Shown: positions 42,331 through 55,223, counted from the stretch's first letter. The stretch: 64,000 bases of DNA from Ichthyophis bannanicus (GCA_033557465.1 CM066048.1:15352305-15416304); one strand, 5' to 3'. Notes: generated by a model not told the origin, from the letters alone. A program made the numbers and translations.

Positions 42331-42479
42331 ATGACATAAATTTGCATACACTGAAGACACATCCTATGTAAATTTCCCTTGTGCATCTTCATTGTAGCTC
42401 TCCTGAAACCTTATCTGGAGTCCCTATGACAGCATTGGTCAGCCTTGAGTTAATTTGCTTTTCCCGTCCTGCAGGGTTC

Positions 42480-43905
42480 TAGAACATAAGAATATAACAT
42501 ATGCCATACTGGGTCAGACCAAGGTCCATCAAGCCCAGTATTCTGTTTCCAACAGTGGCCAATCCAGGTCACAAGTACCTGACAGGTTCCCAGAAAGGTA
42601 CACAGTTTCCACAATGTTTGTCCTGGAGTAAGCAGTGGATTTCCCTGGTCCTCTTTAATAATGGTCTATAGACCTTTCATTCAGGAATTGTCCAAACCTT
42701 TTTTAAATCCAACTGCACTAATAGCTTTTGCTACATCCTCCGGTAATGAGTTCCAGAGTTTGATTATGCATTGAGTGAAAAAATATTTTCTCTTATTAGT
42801 CTTAAATGGGTTACATTGTAGCTTTATTGCTTGTCCCCAAGTCTTTCTACTTTTTTATGGCATAAACAACCAATCTACGTTTACCTGTTCCACTCAATTC
42901 ATTAATTTATAGTCCTCTATCATATCACTCTTCAGTTGTCTCTTTTCCATATTGAAGAGCCCTAACCTTTTCAGCATTTCCCTCATACAGGTATCCTTCC
43001 ATCCCCTTTACCATTATGGTGACTCTTCTCTTTACCTTTTTGAATTCTGTTACATCCTTTTTAGACATGTTGACCAGAGTTACACACAAAATTCATGGTG
43101 TGGTCACACCATGGGATGATACAGAGGCATTATAATATCCTTGGTTTTATTCTCTATTCTCCTTTTCTTATGATTCCTAGCATTCTGTTTGCTTTCTTGG
43201 CTGCTGCTGCACACTGAGTGGAGAGTTCAAAGTATTACCCATGATAACACCTAAATCTTTTTTCCTGGGTGGGGTTCCTAATATGGAACCTTGCATCGTG
43301 CAACCATAGTTTGGGCTGTTCTTTCATAGGTGCATAACTTTGCACTTGTCCACATTAAATTTCATCTGCCATTTGGACGTCCACTCTTCAAATTTACCAA
43401 GGTTCTCTTGCAATTTTGACAATCTTCTTGTGTTTTAACAACTTTGAATAATTTTGGGTCTGCAAATTTGATTACCTCGTTATTCCCATTTTAGGTCATT
43501 TATGAATATGTTAAAAAGCAGCGGGCCCAGCACTGATTTCTGGGGTATTCTACTGTTCACCTTTCTCTACTGAGAAAATTGTCCATTTAGCCCTACTCTC
43601 TGATTTCTATCTTTTAACCAATTTCTGATCCACAATAGTACACTGCCTCCTATCCCATGACATTTTTAATTTCACCAAGAATCTCACCTTTGTCTACCTG
43701 TTTATTTACATCATCAAAAAACATAATAGATTAGTAAGAAAAACTCTCCTTGGCTAAATCCATATTGGCTTTCTCCTGCTAACTATGACCGTCTACATGT
43801 TCAGTAATTTTATTCTTTATAATGGTTTCTACCATTGTGCCTGGTACTGCCATAGGCTCACCGGTCTGTAGTTTCTCAGATCACCCCTAGAACCTTTATT
43901 AAAAA
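42480..43905 (-). mobile_element. CR1-type LINE, degenerate, from RT to 3' end
   Basis: The plus-strand left end is ACATAAGAATATAACATATGCC, the complement of the CR1 tail (two bases over are omitted in the motif sense). Minus-strand RT text includes blocks equivalent to QHGFRQ, FADP/FADD and LEYCV. Many indels; no ORF over 60 codons survives. Confidence 0.75.
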
Positions 43906-43946
43906 TCCTGCCAGAGCCGCCAGCGAGCCCGATTGCCAACTGGGAG

Positions 43947-44418
43947 GTGAGCAGGAAGGAGAGTTCGGTATCATGGGTGAAAATCACCTGCCCTCATCTC
44001 GGTATCTATCGAATGGAGATTATCCACACTTTCTTGTCCCTAGGGCAAGTGTTCACCTCTCTCAAGCAGTCATCTATCTGTCCTCTCATAAAAAGCGTCA
44101 AGGTTGACCCAACATGCCCAAAGTCTTATAGACCTATATCCAGCATCCTGTTTGTTGCAAAGATCCTAAAAAAAATAGTACTCACAAAACTTCAAGACCA
44201 CCTTACTGAAAATGCACCACTCGACCCATATCAGCATGGATTCAGAAAACATCATGGGAATGAAACCCTTATTACCTCCCTGCTAAATACCCTTATAACA
44301 GGATTACAAAAGCAGAAAAAATGGTTTCCTTCTATTCCTAGACATTGTCTCTACCTTCGACTCCATCCCTCACAACCTGCTACTTCAAAGGCTCTCAGAA
44401 ATCGGACTCCAAGGGATA
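43947..44418 (+). pseudogene. L2-type LINE RT fragment
   Basis: SSICPLIKSVKVDPTCPKSY, RPISSILFVAKILKKIVLTK, DPYQHGFRKHHGNETLITSL and, after a frameshift, FDSIPHNLLLQRL are L2/Rex-like RT finger and palm blocks. The fragment ends in a CR1 tail piece at 44419. Confidence 0.65.
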
Positions 44419-44518
44419 AGAACATAAGAACATAAGAACATAAAATATGCCATACTGGGTCAGACCAAGGTCCATTAAGCCCAGTATCCTGTTTCCAACA
44501 GTGGCCAGTCTAGGATCA
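44419..44518 (-). mobile_element. CR1 3'-tail fragment
   Basis: About 100 bp of the complement of the family 3' end, with CATAAGAA repeats and CCATACTGGGTCAGACC. L2-like text (LHWLP) resumes on the right side. Confidence 0.7.
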
Positions 44519-46430
44519 CGTCACGCCTCTTCTTATTCATCTTCATTGGCTTCCCATTAAATTCCGCATTCATGATCGCGAGGAGAGGAGTGAGAAATAA
44601 GCTATGCAGCGGTATTCTGAATCCATTGTAAGTGATAAAGTTGTGAAGAGGAAAACCCAACCAGAACAGAGTTACAGAAATCGATGCAGGACATGACCAG
44701 GGATAAGAGAAGGTTAGTGAGTGCCTGTGAAGTGAGAAAGGGACGGATAGCGCAAATTTGACAGAGGAAGAAAAATGATGTTTTGGAAACATGAGAAAAG
44801 TGATCCCGAAAGGACAGATCAGAGTCGAAGAAAACACCCAGGTAACGAGAGGAAGATACCAGGGGGATAGGTGAGCCAGAGAGAGAAGGTGCAATCGGAG
44901 GAGGGGGCTACCGCGGATGACCCAAATGGCGAGAGTTTTCGTTAGGTTGAGATGTAGACAGTGGGTAGTGAGCCAGTCAGCGACTGCAGAGAGGCAGGCA
45001 TTGAGAAGGGTGAGATCGGGATGGAGTGGAGAAGTGTGATGCAGGAGAACCAGATCATCGGTGTAGTAGAAAGTGGAAATCCCATGTTGTTGAACCAGTA
45101 AAGCAAGAGGTGAAAGAAAAATGTTAAAGAGGAGGGGGGCCAGTACTGAGCCCTGTGGAACACCACAGGGGAGGGAGAAAGGCTCGGAGGAAATTGCTGG
45201 GGTGGAAAGAGAGAGAACTGAGCAAGACCTTGAGCAGAGGAAGGAATTAAACCAATGAAGAACTGTGCTGCAGAGACCCGCCTCACATAAGCGGGCCAGG
45301 AGAAGGGAGTGGTTGACGAGATCAAAGGCAGCAGAAAGTATATCAAATGTGCAAATAAAGATAAAGAGATAGTGTTTTAGATGAGTTGAAGGCAACAGAG
45401 TTGATACCAAGGAAGACTTGTGAAAATGACATTGCAATAATCCAACTGGGAAATCACCAGGGAGAACAATAAGGTGGTTAGGAGGAAAGAATGGGATGAA
45501 GAATTCTAATTTGGCATAGAGTGAAAAGGGATTTGCAAATAACAGAGAAAATATGGTCATGAAAGGTCAGTGCCGAATCAAGGACTACGCCAATGTAGCA
45601 GACAGAGGAAACAAGGAAAATAGAGGTGCCAAGAAGAAGAGGAGCAGACATGGGCGGGGGGACAGAGCCAATTAGCCAAGTGACTGAGGTCTTGCAGGGG
45701 TTGAGGGCAAGCCGGTTAGTTTGGAGCCAATCAGAGACATGAGACAAACAGGTATTGAGAGGGGAGAGATCAGGTGAGGAAGTGTTAGTTTGCAAGAGGA
45801 ACAGAATATTGTCTGCTTAATGGTATACGGAGATGCCTAAATGTTGAATGAGAAAAGTGAATGGGGCAAGAACAAAGCCCTGTGGAACTCCTCAGCCCAA
45901 GAAAAAGGAGGTGGAAGTAGAGGAGTTAGTGTGGACCGAGTAAGCGGTTAGAGAGAAAAGAGCCAAACCAGCAAACAACTGTACCACGAGGAATGAAGTG
46001 ATAGAGGCAGGAAAGAAGGAGGGAGTGGCCGACAAGATCAAAAGTGGAGGAAAGATCAAGAGCAACGATGAGAGTGACATTGCCTTTATCCAGATTCCCA
46101 AACCTTGGTAAGGAGAGAGAGCACGAAAATTGTCAACCTGTGTCCTGGGCGGAACTAGCCTAGCAAGGATGGAGGGTGTTTGGTAGAATCCAGATGGTGA
46201 ACGAGTTGAGAAAAGACAAGTGTTTCTAAGATCTTTGATAGAAAGAGGAGATTGGAAACTGGTCTATGGCTAGATAGTGAGGTGGTGTCTGAAGACGTAT
46301 GCTTAAGGATAGGGCAAACTAGAGCATGTTCCATGCCAAGGGGAAGGTGCCGGAGGACAGACTAGAGTTGATAATAGAAAGGGCATCAGGAAGAAGAGCA
46401 AAGGCAGGATCAGAGAGCCAGGACTGCCTA
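44519..46430 (-). mobile_element. L2-type LINE relics, two overlapping RT fragments
   Basis: Two minus-strand series cover equivalent RT regions. At 44475-45560, FDLVNHSLLLARL, CGVPQGSVLAPLLFNIFLSP and FYYTDDLVLL (YTDD for YADD) are present. At 45478-45795, LNTCLSHVSDWLQTNRLALN and GVVLDSALTFHDHI, and at 45892-46101 FDLVGHSLLLS-like text in another frame. This suggests two insertions of related elements side by side. Confidence 0.6.
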
Positions 46431-47120
46431 GATAAGGTCTCCTCTTGGCTTCATTCTAAACATCTCAGACTGAATCCTGCAAAACAATAACTGCATGGAT
46501 CACCAGTCGTTCAGACCACTCAACTGTTGCTTCTACTCTTGCTAGACATCCTATGCCATTTACAAACTCATTCAAGCATCTTGAGGTCATTATCAGTCGG
46601 ATATGTCTTTTCACAACCAGGTTTCTGGCTTAACAAAATTGACATTTTTAGCCCTCTACCAATTTCAGACTATTCATTTTTATCTCAGCATCTCCACACA
46701 AACAACCCTAATTCATGATCTCATAACCTCCCAACTGAACTACTGAAATATTGTTCACTCTGGAATTCAGGCCTCCAAAATCAGATATCTGTGGATAGTT
46801 CAAAATACTACAGTTCATCTTCTTGCCCATATTAGTAAGTGTGATCATATCACCCACTACTAATGCAATATCACTGGCTTTTCTATCTTCTACCATGTTC
46901 AATTTAAGGCACTTTTCACCATTTCCCTATTGTATCTCACTTCTCTCATAATCCCATACATTCTGGCATGTGCTTTCCAATCTGTTCAGGAAAACTGTCT
47001 TTGCATTCCCCCTGTATCTTCTGCTAAACTTGAATCCACCAGATTTTTCTTTACTGCTCCCACTCTTTGGAACTCATCCCCTTAATTCCTCCTGTAAAGG
47101 GCTGTTTGAAATGCACACTT
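46431..47120 (+). mobile_element. L2-type LINE, C-terminal RT fragment
   Basis: ITSQLNYWNIVHSGIQ, LWIVQNTTVHLL, VQFKALFTIS and FFTAPTLWNSSP follow the L2 C-terminal order (LVTSRLDYCN ... VQNTAARLL ... FKAL ... APRLWNSLP). Stops and frameshifts are frequent. Confidence 0.6.
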
Positions 47121-49020
47121 TTTAAAAGATACATATGGCAGGGAGTAGATCCTGATATGGAGAATTTTGGGCTTAAATGTGCACTCTATGGAGGTCATTC
47201 AGAAACGCAGCCTGGATGTGCAGAATAGACGTTATTCTTGCAAAAACATCTAGACCCATATTTGAAAACCACGTGGCCCTGCACGTACATAGCACTAAAA
47301 TGGGGATCACGGGAGGGGGTGGAACGGGGGTCTGGCAAGCTGCAGACACTTATAAAGCAGATTCAGGGAAGGACCGTGTATGTCCTGAGTACATCCTATG
47401 TATGCCCATGTTATACCAGTGGCAAGGTGGAATAAGGCCAGGACTTAGAAGAATATCTGCTCTGATCTCCAATGCGTCCCATGGAGATGAATGGCTGTGA
47501 CAGGTCTGAATTGAACTGGTGTGTCTGCTGTCTGGGAGAGCACAAGATGTACATGTGGAGAAAAGCATGCATGGGGAGAGACGTATGTAAGGTTAAGTAA
47601 GAATAAAAAACACCCCTACAGAAAAATACATCACTGCAATAACCGTTATTCTGGCAATGCTGATGGTTGCTGTTTATGCTAAAGAGGCTATGCTAGGCTT
47701 CACTAACAGTCGCTATGATTGGAGGGATGGGAATGTAGATGTAGGGATGGTATGTGAGTTAGTTTAGAGTAGAAATGCGTTTGGCTGAGAAATGCAGATC
47801 AGATGTGTTGTCCTAAGATGCCGTGCTATTATGTATTACCAGCAATTCATGGTTTTGGCAGAGCTATGTTATATCTGACTGCAAGCAAGAGCGTGTGTGT
47901 GTGTGTGGTATGAGGGCTGCAGGTGTGCTGATCTTCAGCTCTGGGGGGGCCAAGTATGCCTGGCCAGTACCTGGACCATAAGGCTGATCGCAGCACTACC
48001 AGGTGCTGGTGTACATGGACAGTAAGTTCTGCAAAACTGCTCTGCATCAACATAGTGAGGCGTGTCCCTGTCAATGGTGGGGGCCCTTAGAGCCGGGGCA
48101 AGCTGCAGAGCAAACAGCACTAATACATATCCATATGCGCCATTGTGCACATTTGTCAGGACAGATGATGGTGCTTTTGGGCATGCATTGCTGATGTTGG
48201 CACTGTTGCATGTTCTCATCCTGGTTTCCTATGAATGACAGGGATATGTTTTGACATGTAGCTGTGGAAACCAATGTCAGTGTTATATGGATCATTCTTA
48301 GCATTGCAAATACTGTTTACAGCGATGACCACCGCAACTATAACTAAGGTGTTCATCACATGCCATGTATGTGTTGCTGCAGGGTTTGTCAGGACACACA
48401 GCTCACTTTCCATTTGCTTTTACACTAGTTTAGCTGCACTCAGATAATCTTGTAGTGTTATTGGCCTGCAACAGCCTAGTACATGTAGTCTGGGTTGCAT
48501 GATCTTATCTGTTTCATCAGCATTAATGTGTGGTTTGCATGCGTGCAACACTGTCAGTGTGAGCGGCAGACTAGGAGATGTGCATTTTTCCAGTGGAAGC
48601 ATGGCTGCACGGAGACTGGATTCTTCATAAACATCTAAGTTTCCAGAATATGGTGTGCACCGGGACATACAGCCCATTTGCTGCATATCGCTGTGTCCCA
48701 TTGTAGCAGTGACGGCCCGTGTGTCCCCAGATGTGGTGTTCATCCCATGCTGGAAACGTATATCTCCTGATGCTGGAGACATGGGTGCATCTATAACCGT
48801 GGTTTCGGAATTGGGCCTAGAACATGCCTGTTTTCAATTTAGATGTTTCTGCTGGCAAGACGTGGATGCTATAGAATCATGCTCCACGTGAAATGGGGAG
48901 TACATATGTAGATTTTTATCTCACCCAGACCATGCCAAAATACTTTCCCTCGAAACTTCCATGTACTAAGGACATCCACATGTATATTAAATCCTATCTG
49001 TTTATATGTGGATGTGATTA
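47121..49020 (+). other. 1.9 kb with no recognised feature
   Basis: I found no domain, SINE head or LINE tail on either strand. Short ORFs of 65-120 codons occur on both strands without recognisable motifs. A short (GT)n run lies at 47890-47908. Confidence 0.5.
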
Positions 49021-49023
49021 ACA

Positions 49024-49261
49024 CACATTGGAGGAGTGGCCTAGTGGTTAGGACAAGGTACTTCAGGCCGGAGGGACTGGGGTTTCTAGTCCTATAGGCA
49101 CTCCTTGTGGTCTTGGGCAAGCCACTTAACCCTCCATTGCCCATGTTCCCTGTAAGTATTATCATATGTGTTTCATATCCCCTAGTGTTAAATGTATCCC
49201 CCAATTGACCGCTTTGACCCAGTGAAAAGCGGGATATAAATACAGCTAAATAAATAAATAC
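49024..49261 (+). mobile_element. tRNA-headed SINE with a LINE-type tail
   Basis: Head GGAGGAGTGGCCTAGTGGTT (A box), body CTTGGGCAAGCCACTTAACC and tail AAAGCGGGATATAAATACAG followed by (AAAT)n. This is the clearest full-length member on the plus strand. Confidence 0.75.
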
Positions 49262-49552
49262 TCCTGATTGTACATGTGTAAATCCCAAATTAGGCTTCTA
49301 AAATAACCCCCTTAGTTTATAGGTTCAAACATCATAGTAAAAAAATCTAAGATCACTCCTTCTTTATGCAGAATGACCTACATAATAGTTGTGTTAAAAC
49401 ACCCCAGAAGGGGAATATTACCTTCTATTTATTTTACAGAAAAGAAGCCGCTAACCTATGGAAATTAATCGTCCTTCACCTCTTGCACCCTATTGCCAAA
49501 CAGTTTATTGTCTTCTCAGGATGACACTTGTGCAGGTTCCTCCCAAAGGCCA

Positions 49553-50495
49553 AAGCTTCTGAGCCACAAAATTATTCAGAGTTCTTAAAACATGAGAGGA
49601 TTGTGAAAAATTGCAAGAGGGCCTTGATAAATTGGAAGACTGGACGTCCAAATGGCAGATTGAATTTAATGTGGATAAGTGCAAAGTTGTGCACCTAGGA
49701 AACAACTATCCAAACTATGGTACAAGATGCAAGGTTCCACATTAGAAACCATCACCCAGGAAAAGGATTAAGGCGTCATCATGGATAATACGTTGAAACC
49801 GTCCGCCCAGTGTGTAGCAGCGGCCAAGAAGGCAAATAGAATGCTAGGAATCATAAGGAAAGGAATGGAGAATAAAACCAAGGATATTATAATGCCTCTG
49901 TATCGTTCCATGGAGTGACCGCACCTTGAATATTGGTTGCAATTCTGGTCCCCGTATCTTAAATGGGATATAGCAGAATTAGAAAAAGTACAGAGAAGAG
50001 ACACCAAAATGTTAAAGGGGATGGAAGGATGCCCCTATGAGGAGAGGTTTAAAAGGTCAGGGGGAGGGATGGCTGAGGGGGGATATGTTAGAGGACTATA
50101 ATTAATGAATAGAGTGGAACGGGTAAACATAGATCAATTGTTTACGCCATCAAAAAGTAGAATGACTAACGGATATGCAATGAAGCTACAATATAATCCA
50201 TTTAAGACTAATAAGAAAAAAAAATTTCATCAACTCGTAATCAAACTCTGGAATTCGTTACCGGAGGATGTAGTAAAGGCTGTTAGTGTAGCTGGGTTTA
50301 AAAAAGGTTTGGACAAGTTCCTGGAGGAAAGGTCCATAAACTATTATCAAAGAGGACCCAGGAAATCCACTGCTTGCCCCAGAACGAGCCTCTTTGGGAA
50401 ACTGCCAGATACTTGTGATATGGATTGGCCACAGTTGAAAACATGATGCTGGTCTTGATGCACCTTGTTCTGACCCAGTGCGGCATTTCTTATGT
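49553..50495 (+). mobile_element. CR1-type LINE 3' fragment, degenerate
   Basis: It contains the text of [36 protein letters not shown] and a C-terminal 113-aa frame (50105-50446) with [18 protein letters not shown]. Many small deletions mark it as older than the other copies. It ends CTTATGTTCTTGAG. Confidence 0.85.
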
Positions 50496-50499
50496 TCTT

Positions 50500-51880
50500 G
50501 AGGGATTGATATGCCGTGGCAATGGCAGTAGCGGCCGTCACCACTGTAAACTAGACCGGGATATTTATTGTTAGCGTCATATCCGGCCACCGGCATTAAC
50601 TATCTGGTGTACCCAGTTCGTTTTTTAGTTAACCAGGCAGTGGAAATATTCAGTTGCTGTCTGTTTACCTAAAGTGGCTCAGGTTAGGTCTACTTGTATT
50701 TTTTCTAGCTTTAATCATTTTAAGTTAACTGGCTAGCGACTGGTTAACTGCAGCACTGCCCCAATGATTCCTGGGTAACATCGGGGCACGTAGTGGAGTA
50801 TGGAGGGGTTATGTGCCGCTGAATATCCTCCTCGCTGCAAGTTAACCAGCTAGCAGGTGTGCTAACCAGTTAAATCATTTTGAATATCGACCCCCTAAAT
50901 ACTTTTCTTTGTTATGAACATCGTGCGTGGAGGCTGAAGCTAACTGTCAGGTTCCTCCCTGAAAGTTACTTGTAATTATTCTAGTGTTAACAGCTTTCTT
51001 GAACACCAGGCAGAAACTATGTTTTTTTAATAGAAGAGTTTCTCCTATTCTGTGTCTATGGAAGCAGAAGACTTAACAATGGAGCTGTGTATTTCGCTGT
51101 ATTCTTGGAAATCTCTGCGCTGCCTACACAGAGCCAGAGGAGGTCTGCTCTTGTGATTCTGCTGACGACGCTGGTCCAAGGCCAGCCTAGAGTGGGGAGA
51201 GGGATGGGGAATTGCCCATGTGCAGTTCTGTAGCACACACTTCTAGATCCAACATTATAATCATGGATTATGTGGTCATTCACACACTAAGGAGAATATG
51301 ACATGGGCCATTCAGCTATTCCCAGTGAAATCCAGACCAGAAACCACAACAGTGAGCGTAGTCCAGCTTACAGCCACAAAGCTTTAGTGTCCCTGTGCCA
51401 ATCTCCCACAAAGGTTTAGTGTCCTTCTGCCAATCTTTCAAGTGCTTCAGTCCTGGAGATACCAGGCTTTGTATACCAGTGCCATCCAGTCCCACAGCTC
51501 TGTAAACGTGTGCCAATCCCCTGACCCTGCATGTGAAAAGCTCTGTAAACATACTCAATGTACATGTAGAACAGTTCCTACTGGGATGACAGAACAAGCC
51601 CGACTGCTACAGAAACTACACCTTAGAAGAATTATAGCTCACTTTGATCACAGGCAGAACACAGATTAGACATGCACCAAAAATAGAAAAAGGGATTACA
51701 TATTATAAGTAGAAATACAGGCAAAAACCACCACTGCTGTTCACAGACTCTTGTGCCTCATCTCTTCTGTTCCCTAGAGATGCGAGAAAACGGGGTACAA
51801 CAGGAGGGAAGGAGCTAGATTAGGGAGCAGAAGAGCTCTGTTTTGTGGACTCCAGCTTCAATTTCTCTCTTTCCCTTACG
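50500..51880 (+). other. 1.4 kb with no recognised coding feature
   Basis: Bases 50620-50890 contain repeated GTTAACTGGCTAGC-like and complementary AGTTAACCAGCTAGC text, which hints at a small inverted-repeat element. The rest shows no domain or repeat I can name. Confidence 0.4.
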
Positions 51881-51884
51881 TGCA

Positions 51885-52190
51885 GTTACCTGGGAAGGAG
51901 GGGAGAGATGAAGCCACAGGAGTGGAGGGGCTGGAGTTGCCTGGGAAGGAGGGGAGCGATGAAGCCACAGGAGTGGAGGGGCTGGAGTTGCCTGGGAAGG
52001 AGGGGAGAGATGAAGCCACAGGACTGGAGGGGCTGGAGTTGCCTGGGAAGGAGGGGAGAGATAAACCACAGGAGTGGAGGGGCTGGAGTTGCCTGGGAAG
52101 GAGGGGGGAGATGAAGCTACAGGAGTGGAGGGGCTGGAGTTGCCTGGGAAGGAGGGGGGAGATGACGCCACAGGAGTGGAGGGGCTGAAT
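51885..52190 (+). repeat. Minisatellite, about six copies of a 51-bp G-rich unit
   Basis: Units begin GAGTTGCCTGGGAAGGAGGG and include GAAGCCACAGGAGTGGAGGG. Copies differ by a few substitutions and one small deletion near 52064. Because 51 is a multiple of three, long apparent ORFs arise in several frames on both strands; these are artefacts. Confidence 0.9.
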
Positions 52191-52382
52191 TAGTGATCAG
52201 CAAAAATCTTTTCTGTTCCTTCTGCTTTGTTCTCACTTCTTCCCCTCCTATTCCCTGTGCTGTTGGCTAAGCCCTGGGTCCAAAATCTACTCAGGTCTTG
52301 TCAGAGTTGTAGACATGCAGTGGCCAATTCTGAATGGAGCACATACAGGCTGTCTGGATGTCCAAAATCTGGATGGCCTGGA

Positions 52383-52442
52383 TCTGCACCCGATTCTGTA
52401 CCCACAGGGATACGTTCCCGTGGGAGCAGAATCAGGTGCAGA
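52383..52442 (+). repeat. Imperfect palindrome, 28-bp arms
   Basis: The arms starting TCTGCACCCGATTCTG and ending CAGAATCAGGTGCAGA pair with about five mismatches across a very short loop. It lies in GC-rich sequence without a recognised gene. Confidence 0.7.
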
Positions 52443-52714
52443 GAGCTTGGGCTGCCTGGCCGTGCCCCGATTCTGAGGGCCTAGACATTCAGGGAACACC
52501 GTGTTCAATCCACCCAAGGCTCTGCATGGAGCCCGGTGCCATGGTGTCCCGTCACCATGCAGGAGCCCCGATTGCCTGCAAGTCTCCTAAATTCCTTTTC
52601 CCTGCTACCCAACCCCGGATGGGTCTGTCAAGGTTGGGATCAGGCTGCGGGGAACCCCCTGCCCCTGCTCACCTCTTTGCCGGGTCCCTCCGACTGCTGC
52701 TGCAAAACTCGCAG

Positions 52715-52747
52715 GAACTTATTCCACCTCCGAAGTGGAATAAGTTC
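52715..52747 (+). repeat. Perfect 13-bp inverted repeat with 7-nt loop
   Basis: GAACTTATTCCAC and GTGGAATAAGTTC are exact complements. No T-run follows, so it is not an obvious terminator. Confidence 0.75.
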
Positions 52748-53546
52748 TCCATCTAACATTCAGTCCCCAGATGTCTAGGGCCGCAACCAGAATTGGCCCT
52801 GTACGTCCAGGTTGAACGCCCTGCCTCCACCCCATCCTTGCTCCTCCTCTGGCCCACCCCCTCCTGCCCCCATCCAGAGCTTCCCGCACATCTCCGCTGT
52901 ACATATGGGGAGCTCTGGATCCGGCATCGGGCCCAAGCATTTAGCGGGGATGTACATCCAAATTGGACGTATATCATCGTTAAACACTGCTCAGAATGAC
53001 CCCCAAAGTGAATGAAAGCATAAAAATAAACAGTCCTAATGAAAACCAGAATTAATGTGGCTGTTTATTTGTGCACACAAAAGAAGTTAAGAAAAAGGGA
53101 TTGAAAGCATTGGCAGCTCTTTGACGTTGGTCATCAGGACTATTGTTTTGCTGTTCTTTGCCATCCCCAAGAAGCTGGAGATCTCGGCATTCACTTAGCT
53201 TCCCTAATGCTTAAGCTGGCTCAGAGGGCCCTCAGCAGAGGCAGCCATCTGTGATGCCAGGCCCAGCAAGTACAATGCTCCTGCTGCTGTTGTCATGATG
53301 TTTATTTATTTACAAGTGTCAGAGTTTAGCTCCTGCATGGCCAATTTTTTGTGGCCAATAAAGAGCCACTGCCAGTCACACCATCAGAGAGGATGCCCCC
53401 TGCCCCACGTCAATGAAGTGCAGATGTTCCCACCTTCAGCAACTTCCTGCTTCCCCCATTTCCCTCTTCCCCACCTTCCCAGCCACCATGAAGCTCCACA
53501 GCACCTTTGCTGGTTCGGCCCACATCTAAGATATAGCATTTCACTA

Positions 53547-53572
53547 TTATTATTATTATTATTAATGATTAT
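53547..53572 (+). repeat. (ATT)n microsatellite
   Basis: About eight ATT units, forming the 3' tail of the minus-strand L2 element. Confidence 0.8.
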
Positions 53573-53961
53573 TTATAAAGTGTTACCAGGTGTACCCAGT
53601 GCTGTACAGACACAGAAAAGACAGTCCCTGCTCATTGAGCTTACAATCTAAAGGACGGACATACAGTAGCATGAAAGGAGAGGGACAAAAGGGGCAATAA
53701 GGACCTAAAACATAAGAATGGCGATTATGAGCCAAAGGCGGTCTCAAAGAGGTGCATCTTGAACCTAGACCTGAAGAGGGCGAGGGAAGGGATTTGACGC
53801 AGGGAAAGGGGTCGGTTATTCCAAGCAAAGGAGCAGCAAGGTCAAAGGAACAAAGCCAAGAGTTAGTAGAAGTAGAATGCGGCATGGAGAGATGAAAAGC
53901 AGAAGCTGAACGAAGATTACGGGAGAGGGTGTAGGGAAAGAGGAGCAGCAGAGTGAATGCA

Positions 53962-54462
53962 CTTAGGGCTCTTTAACCTGGAAAAGAGATGGCTGAGGGG
54001 AGATATGATAGAAGTCTATTAAATTAATGAACGGAGTGGAACGGGTAAACATAGATCGATTGTTTTACGTTATCAGAATATAGAAAGACTAGGGGACATG
54101 AAATGAAGCTACAGGGTAAACTATTTAAAACTAAAAAGAGAAAATATTTTTTCACTCAATGTGTAATCAAACTCTGGAATTTATTACTGGAGGATGTAGT
54201 AAAGACTGTTAGTGTAGCTGGGTTTAAAAAAGGTTTGGACAAGTTCCTGGAGGAAAGGTCCATAAACCATTATTAAGAAGGGACCCAGGATATCAATGCT
54301 TGACCCAGTACAAGCATTGTGGAACCTGTCTCTTTTGGGGAAACTGCTAGGTACGTATGACCTAGATTGGACACTGTTGGAAACAGGATATTGGGCTTGA
54401 TGGACCTTGGTCTGACCCAGTATGGCATATCTTATGTTCTTATGATCTTATGTTCTTATGTG
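53962..54462 (+). mobile_element. CR1-type LINE 3' fragment inside L2
   Basis: The last 500 bp of the first CR1 family, from GGGCTCTTTAACCTGG to the TTCTTATG repeats, with frame-breaking single-base insertions. Confidence 0.85.
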
Positions 54463-55223
54463 TGAGGGTACGTAGTTTGAACTGAATATGGCAATGATTA
54501 GGGAGCCAGTGAAGGGACTTTAAAAGAGGAGTAATGTGACCATAACAAGCTTGAATAGGTTGAAGTGGGAAAAGATGAGATTGAGGAAGACCAGCGAGTA
54601 GGAAGTTGCAATAATCAAGATGGGGGATAATAAGGGAATGTACCAGAATCCTTGTGGCACAAAGAGAGAGATGAATGGATGAATCTTAATAATATTATAG
54701 AGAGAAAAATGATAGGATTTAGCAATTTGTTGGATATGGGAAGAGAGTGATAAGGTGGAAACAGGACAAACAAGTGTGTTATCAACCGTGATGGAGAAAG
54801 GGAGAAGGGGGAGGAAGGGTTGGGGAAAAAAAATCAGAAGCTCAGTTTTGGCTATGTTCAGTTTCAGACGGTGCTGAGATATCCAGACAGCAATATCAGA
54901 TAAGCAGGAGGAGACACAAGCCTGAAAAGAAGGAGAAAGGTCAGGTGAAGTGATATAAATGTGAATAATCTGCATAGAAGTGATATTGGAAGCCAAGGGA
55001 AGAGATAAGGGAACCAAGGGATTGTGTATAAAGGGAGAAAAGGAGAGAACCAAGGACCGTTGGGTGGAATAACTTCCCTGGACGTTTCTTTTGTTCAGCT
55101 CCGGGGCACAGATGGGGTTGGGGGTCAAGAGTTAATTACCCGCAGCCCGACCCTGGCCTTAGGAGGCCAGATCGGGGATCGGGCTGCAGGGAATTAACTC
55201 TATTTTGCAGCAGCCAGCATCGT

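Larger units (their letters stand above)
53536..55080 (-). mobile_element. L2-type LINE 3' part, with a CR1 insertion
   Basis: The minus-strand 3' end reads AGATTGTAAGCTCAATGAGC ... GACTGTCTTTTCTGTG ... (ATT)n, the usual L2-like tail. RT C-terminal text at 55128-54520 includes DLSPSFQACVSSCLSDIAVW and HRLKLNIAKTELLIF. A plus-strand CR1 piece interrupts it at about 53962-54462. Confidence 0.7.

Noticed and set aside
44475..45560. 361-aa ORF as a membrane protein gene (leucine- and phenylalanine-rich)
   Set aside because: It contains L2 RT blocks (GVPQGSVLAPLLF, YTDDLVLL); the hydrophobic character comes from frame drift in a decayed RT.
47890..47908. GT microsatellite as a notable repeat
   Set aside because: Fewer than ten units; ordinary background.
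51815..52188. ORFs of 89-118 aa on both strands rich in Pro/Ser or Gly/Glu
   Set aside because: They arise from the 51-bp minisatellite, whose unit length is a multiple of three, so open frames appear on both strands without selection.
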